From Bacillota bacterium (GTDB taxonomy: Bacteria; Bacillota; Bacilli; Bacillales_B; DSM-18226): 9,094 nucleotides of DNA. Shown piece by piece: positions 6,368-9,094 of the stretch (the first letter of the stretch is position 1; each line of letters starts with the position of its first letter). Under the pieces are notes generated by a model. The model saw nothing but the letters and a program-made list of their open reading frames with translations. It was not told the DNA's origin and ran no database searches. The translations under genes and the position numbers were made by a program. The DNA lies in contig JAKACS010000092.1 in assembly GCA_021821235.1 (NCBI GenBank), positions 1 to 9,094 on the forward strand, written 5' to 3'.

Positions 6368-7876
6368 TTATTTTCCTTGGCAATTGTCCATATCAAGATC
6401 TGTTACTGGCCACCAGAAGAAGCCGTCTTTTTCCAAAAGTTCATCTGCCGCTTTTGGTCCCATTGAACCGGATTCATAGTTCGGAAAGTTTTCTTTGCTT
6501 TTTTCCCAAACAGCTGAAATTTTATCAACAAAGTTCCAAGAGTAGGCAACCTCATCCCAGTGTGTGAAGTTTGTTGCGTCACCGCGCATGCAGTCGTAAA
6601 GCAATTTTTCATATCCTTCAGGAGTATTCATTGCATTCACTCCACTGTTTGCAAAGCTAAGCTTTACTTCCTGTGCATCCAAATGACCGCCGGCTTTTTT
6701 CGCATTTAAATGCAACGTGATACCTTCTTCAGGTTGAATATGAATGACAAGCAGGTTTGGATTCAATTCTTTTTCCGTCTGATAATAAAGATTCATTGGA
6801 ATATCTTTAAATTGAACGACAATTTTCGTAGATTTTGTTGTCATTCTTTTTCCAGTTCGGATGTAAAATGGAACTCCAGCCCAGCGGAAATTGTCAATCA
6901 TGACTTTTCCAGCTACAAAGGTTTCCGTATTTGATTCTTTGTCAACCATTGGTTCATCGCGATAGGCGGGTACTTGTTTCCCATCGATTGTTCCTTCGCC
7001 ATATTGGCCGCGGACAAAGTACTGATGAACATCTTCACCTTCAATGTTTCGAACAGCACGGAACACTCTTACTTTTTCCGCGCGAATTTCGTCAGTTGAC
7101 AGTTTGATTGGCGGCTCCATCGCAAGCAAGGCGACCATTTGCATCATATGGTTTTGCAGCATATCCCTAAGCGCTCCACTTGTTTCATAATAGCGCCCGC
7201 GCTCTTCCACTCCGAGGGTTTCGCTTGAAGTGATTTGAATATTTGAAATATAGCGGTTGTTCCATAGTGGTTCAAAAATGGCGTTGGCAAACCGGATTAC
7301 TTCGATATTGCGAACCATTTCTTTCCCTAAATAGTGATCAATCCGGTACACCTCATCCTCAGAAAATGCCGTGCGGATTTGCTCGTTCAGTTCTTTTGCC
7401 GAAGCCAGATCATGGCCAAATGGTTTTTCGATCACAAGCCGCTTGAAGCCTTTTACATCGGTTAGGCCGTCTGATTTTAAATGCAAGGCGATTGTTCCAA
7501 AAAATTCAGGTGCCATTGCTAGATAAAAGATCCGGTTTCCTCCTAAATGGTAATGTTCATCAAGCTCATTGGCCATTGTTTTCAACGTTTGGTAGGAACT
7601 TGAATTTGTAACATCATGTGAATGATAATAAAAATGGGAAGCAAATTCATCGATTCTCTCGTCTTTTCCTAAAGCCGATTGAACGGAGTCTTTTACCGAC
7701 TGCTGAAACTCATCGTTCGAAAGAGGTCGTCTCGCCACCCCAACTACGGCAAATTGTTCAGACAATCGTCCTCTCTCAAATAAGCGATACAGAGAAGGAA
7801 AAAGTTTGCGCTTAGCTAAATCTCCGGTTGCCCCGAATATCATAATTAATGAAGTCATATTTTCAGTTTGACTCAC
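6368..7876 (-). CDS. zwf: Glucose-6-phosphate 1-dehydrogenase
   Basis: This 502-residue enzyme oxidises glucose-6-phosphate to 6-phosphogluconolactone with NADP, the entry step of the oxidative pentose phosphate pathway. The dinucleotide-binding motif is GATGDLAKRKLFPSLY (15-30). Lys151 in EKPFGHD and the active-site signature RIDHYLGKE (178-186, with His181 binding substrate) are present, as is the catalytic-base histidine His243 in QNHMMQ. Further conserved blocks are SNIQITSSETLGVEERGRYY, SNTETFVA, NFRWAGVPFYIRTGKRM and NYESGSMGPKAAD. The start codon is GTG (complement of 7874-7876), chosen because AAGAGGT (complement of 7884-7890) lies seven bases upstream. Compared with my memory of B. 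subtilis Zwf, the C-terminus runs about a dozen residues past the conserved WW (PVTDLDMDNCQGK). No 6-phosphogluconate dehydrogenase gene is adjacent, unlike in B. subtilis. It is transcribed alone within the window. Confidence 0.97.
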   Translation of the reverse strand: MSQTENMTSLIMIFGATGDLAKRKLFPSLYRLFERGRLSEQFAVVGVARRPLSNDEFQQSVKDSVQSALGKDERIDEFASHFYYHSHDVTNSSSYQTLKTMANELDEHYHLGGNRIFYLAMAPEFFGTIALHLKSDGLTDVKGFKRLVIEKPFGHDLASAKELNEQIRTAFSEDEVYRIDHYLGKEMVRNIEVIRFANAIFEPLWNNRYISNIQITSSETLGVEERGRYYETSGALRDMLQNHMMQMVALLAMEPPIKLSTDEIRAEKVRVFRAVRNIEGEDVHQYFVRGQYGEGTIDGKQVPAYRDEPMVDKESNTETFVAGKVMIDNFRWAGVPFYIRTGKRMTTKSTKIVVQFKDIPMNLYYQTEKELNPNLLVIHIQPEEGITLHLNAKKAGGHLDAQEVKLSFANSGVNAMNTPEGYEKLLYDCMRGDATNFTHWDEVAYSWNFVDKISAVWEKSKENFPNYESGSMGPKAADELLEKDGFFWWPVTDLDMDNCQGK

Positions 7877-7950
7877 GATAAAGACCTCTTTTCAAGTAGA
7901 TTCTTATGTAGCAAAAATAAAGCCGTTTTGTTTTGCCTTACAAATACAAA

Positions 7951-7979
7951 ATTTTAGCCGTTTCCTATAGATTTCGCAA
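7951..7979 (-). promoter_or_regulatory. Probable zwf promoter (sigma-A type)
   Basis: On the minus strand, TTGCGA (complement of 7974-7979) and TAAAAT (complement of 7951-7956) are separated by exactly 17 bases. Transcription would start near 7944, giving a leader of about 65-70 bases before the GTG start of zwf. I see no operator or riboswitch-like fold in the leader. Confidence 0.5.
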
Positions 7980-8067
7980 ATATAATGCAATCCATGTACA
8001 AAATTACGGTTGGCAACAAGCGGGGTGGCGTTCGTACTAGCGACAAAGCAGCGGATAAAGCAACTTA

Positions 8068-8100
8068 TGGTATAGTAGGAATAGCTGCAAACGAAAGGAG
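8068..8100 (+). promoter_or_regulatory. Probable rnz promoter (extended -10) and ribosome binding site
   Basis: TGGTATAGT (8068-8076) is an extended -10 box with no clear -35. It is followed by AAAGGAG (8094-8100), eight bases before the GTG start at 8109. The ribosome binding site decides the start of rnz. The leader would be only about 25 bases long. Confidence 0.5.
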
Positions 8101-8108
8101 TTTTTCTC

Positions 8109-9026
8109 GTGGATATTTTTTTCTTAGGTACAGGTGCAGGAGTTCCGGCAAAACTGCGCAATGTTACATCCATTGCCCTTAAATTATTGGAAGAGCGGGG
8201 GGCAATTTGGCTGTTCGATGTTGGTGAAGCGACCCAGCACCAAATTTTACATACGTCGATTAAGCCGCGCCGAATTGAAAAAATTTTTGTTACCCACCTT
8301 CACGGAGATCACCTATATGGACTTCCTGGTTTGTTGTCAAGCCGTTCATTTCAAGGCGGCGAGAGCGAGGTTACTTTATATGGCCCTAAAGGGATTGAAG
8401 AATACATAAAGGTGAGCCTCTCGATCAGCCAGACTTATTTAAAATATCCTTTAAAAATCATCGAAATTGAAGAAGGCGTCATTTTTGCCGACGATCAATT
8501 CAGCGTAGAAGCTCGGCTGCTCGAACATGGCATTCGATCATATGGATATCGAATTGTCGAAAAGGACAAACCGGGAATGCTGCTTGCAGATAAATTAAAG
8601 GAAGTTGGTATCAAACCAGGACCGATTTATAAAAAAATTAAAAACGGGGAACCGGTTGTATTGGACGATGGCAGCGTGATTGAATCAAGTGAGTTTCTCG
8701 GACCAGCGCAAAAAGGTAGAATTGTGACAATTCTTGGTGATACTCGTTTTTGCCAAAATGCAGTCGCTTTAGCAAAAGCTGCCGATTTGCTAATCCATGA
8801 AGCGACGTTTGCAAAAGGTGAAGAAAAACTCGCCCATGATTATTTTCATTCTACCACTCATCAAGCAGCTGAAATTGCCAAACTTGCAGGCTGCAAAGCG
8901 CTCTGCCTCACACATATCAGCTCCCGCTATGATCGCAGTGCTTGGACAAAATTAGTGAATGAAGCGAAGGAAGTTTTCCCTCATACAGATATTGCGGAAG
9001 ATTTTAAAGAAATTCCGATACAATAA
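8109..9026 (+). CDS. rnz: Ribonuclease Z (tRNA 3' processing endonuclease)
   Basis: This 305-residue metallo-beta-lactamase-fold nuclease is of the short RNase Z type, which cleaves tRNA precursors lacking an encoded CCA just after the discriminator base. The GTG start gives [21 protein letters not shown] at the N-terminus, the position and wording typical of the family. The zinc-binding motif is HLHGDH (His63, His65, Asp67, His68), with further ligands His140 (LEHG), Asp211 (LGDTR) and His269 (LTHISSR). HEATFAKG (230-237) and the HST motif (247-249) are present. The flexible-arm region that grips tRNA is seen around 153-182, including the [13 protein letters not shown] segment. It acts in the cytosol as a homodimer in known relatives. 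It is divergent from zwf and ends at a strong terminator, so it is probably a single-gene unit; zwf-rnz adjacency is also found in B. subtilis. Confidence 0.97.
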   Translation: MDIFFLGTGAGVPAKLRNVTSIALKLLEERGAIWLFDVGEATQHQILHTSIKPRRIEKIFVTHLHGDHLYGLPGLLSSRSFQGGESEVTLYGPKGIEEYIKVSLSISQTYLKYPLKIIEIEEGVIFADDQFSVEARLLEHGIRSYGYRIVEKDKPGMLLADKLKEVGIKPGPIYKKIKNGEPVVLDDGSVIESSEFLGPAQKGRIVTILGDTRFCQNAVALAKAADLLIHEATFAKGEEKLAHDYFHSTTHQAAEIAKLAGCKALCLTHISSRYDRSAWTKLVNEAKEVFPHTDIAEDFKEIPIQ

Positions 9027-9030
9027 AACG

Positions 9031-9063
9031 AAAAAGCACTTAGTCCGGTTAAGTGCTTTTTCA
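9031..9063 (+). terminator. Rho-independent terminator of rnz
   Basis: AAAAAGCACTTA (9031-9042) pairs perfectly with TAAGTGCTTTTT (9050-9061) around a 7-base loop (GTCCGGT). It begins four bases after the rnz stop codon. The A and T flanks make it usable from the other strand as well. Confidence 0.9.
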
Positions 9064-9064
9064 T

Positions 9065-9094
9065 TTACGCCAATACCCCTTTTTTAAGCCACAT
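9065..9094 (-). CDS. Possible 3' end of a convergent gene cut by the window edge
   Basis: On the minus strand the last 30 bases read, in one frame, MWLKKGVLA followed by a TAA stop (complement of 9065-9067). The stop sits immediately before the symmetric rnz terminator, as a convergent gene would. Nine codons are too few to identify a family, and an open frame this short is easily due to chance. Confidence 0.25.
   Translation of the reverse strand: MWLKKGVLA

Noticed and set aside
6403..7446. Several other open frames inside zwf on both strands.
   Set aside because: They have no family resemblance and no ribosome binding sites, and lie wholly within a clearly coding gene.
8010..8045. GCGGGGTGGCG upstream of rnz resembles the start of a T-box core (GGGTGGNACCGCG).
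   Set aside because: The NACCGCG half is missing, no terminator hairpin follows, and rnz is not a T-box-regulated gene type. The rnz promoter candidate also lies downstream of it.

Overview
The window comes from a low-GC Gram-positive bacterium of the Bacillaceae. The protein sequences, the Shine-Dalgarno sites (AGGAGG/AAAGGAG) and the gene orders all resemble Bacillus subtilis and relatives: yngH-yngHB-yngG-yngF-yngE on the left, and dinB (yqjH type), zwf and rnz (yqjJ, yqjK) on the right. I cannot name the species. In B. subtilis these two groups lie in different parts of the chromosome; here they are adjacent.

Left region (1-4246, + strand): a tightly spaced operon for the lower part of leucine / branched-chain acyl-CoA breakdown. 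It encodes the end of a biotin carboxylase, a 70-residue biotin carrier, HMG-CoA lyase, a methylglutaconyl-CoA hydratase-type crotonase and the carboxyltransferase subunit of an acyl-CoA (probably methylcrotonyl-CoA) carboxylase. Together they would take 3-methylcrotonyl-CoA through methylglutaconyl-CoA and HMG-CoA to acetyl-CoA and acetoacetate.

Middle region (4247-5039): about 0.8 kb with no intact gene, which looks like a rearrangement scar. It holds (a) the last ~50 codons of a CoA-transferase subunit B, four bases after the carboxylase stop; (b) a strong hairpin; (c) a ribosome binding site and the first ~15 codons of an electron-transfer flavoprotein beta subunit (etfB), cut off abruptly; (d) a minus-strand, apparently frameshifted coding scrap I do not recognise, abutting the etfB break; and (e) an AT-rich stretch with the probable dinB promoter. 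The lost genes fit the neighbourhood: a CoA-transferase would reactivate acetoacetate from HMG-CoA lyase, and ETF takes electrons from the acyl-CoA dehydrogenase of the same pathway.

Right region (5040-9094): dinB (+, DNA polymerase IV) and zwf (-, glucose-6-phosphate dehydrogenase) converge on a shared bidirectional terminator. zwf and rnz (+, ribonuclease Z) diverge from a 232-base spacer; both start with GTG behind good ribosome binding sites. rnz ends in a clean hairpin terminator, and the last 30 bases may hold the tail of a convergent minus-strand gene.

I found no RNA gene, CRISPR array, complete mobile element or new defence or biosynthetic system. The intact genes are ordinary housekeeping and catabolic genes. 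The most interesting part is the graveyard between the carboxylase and dinB.
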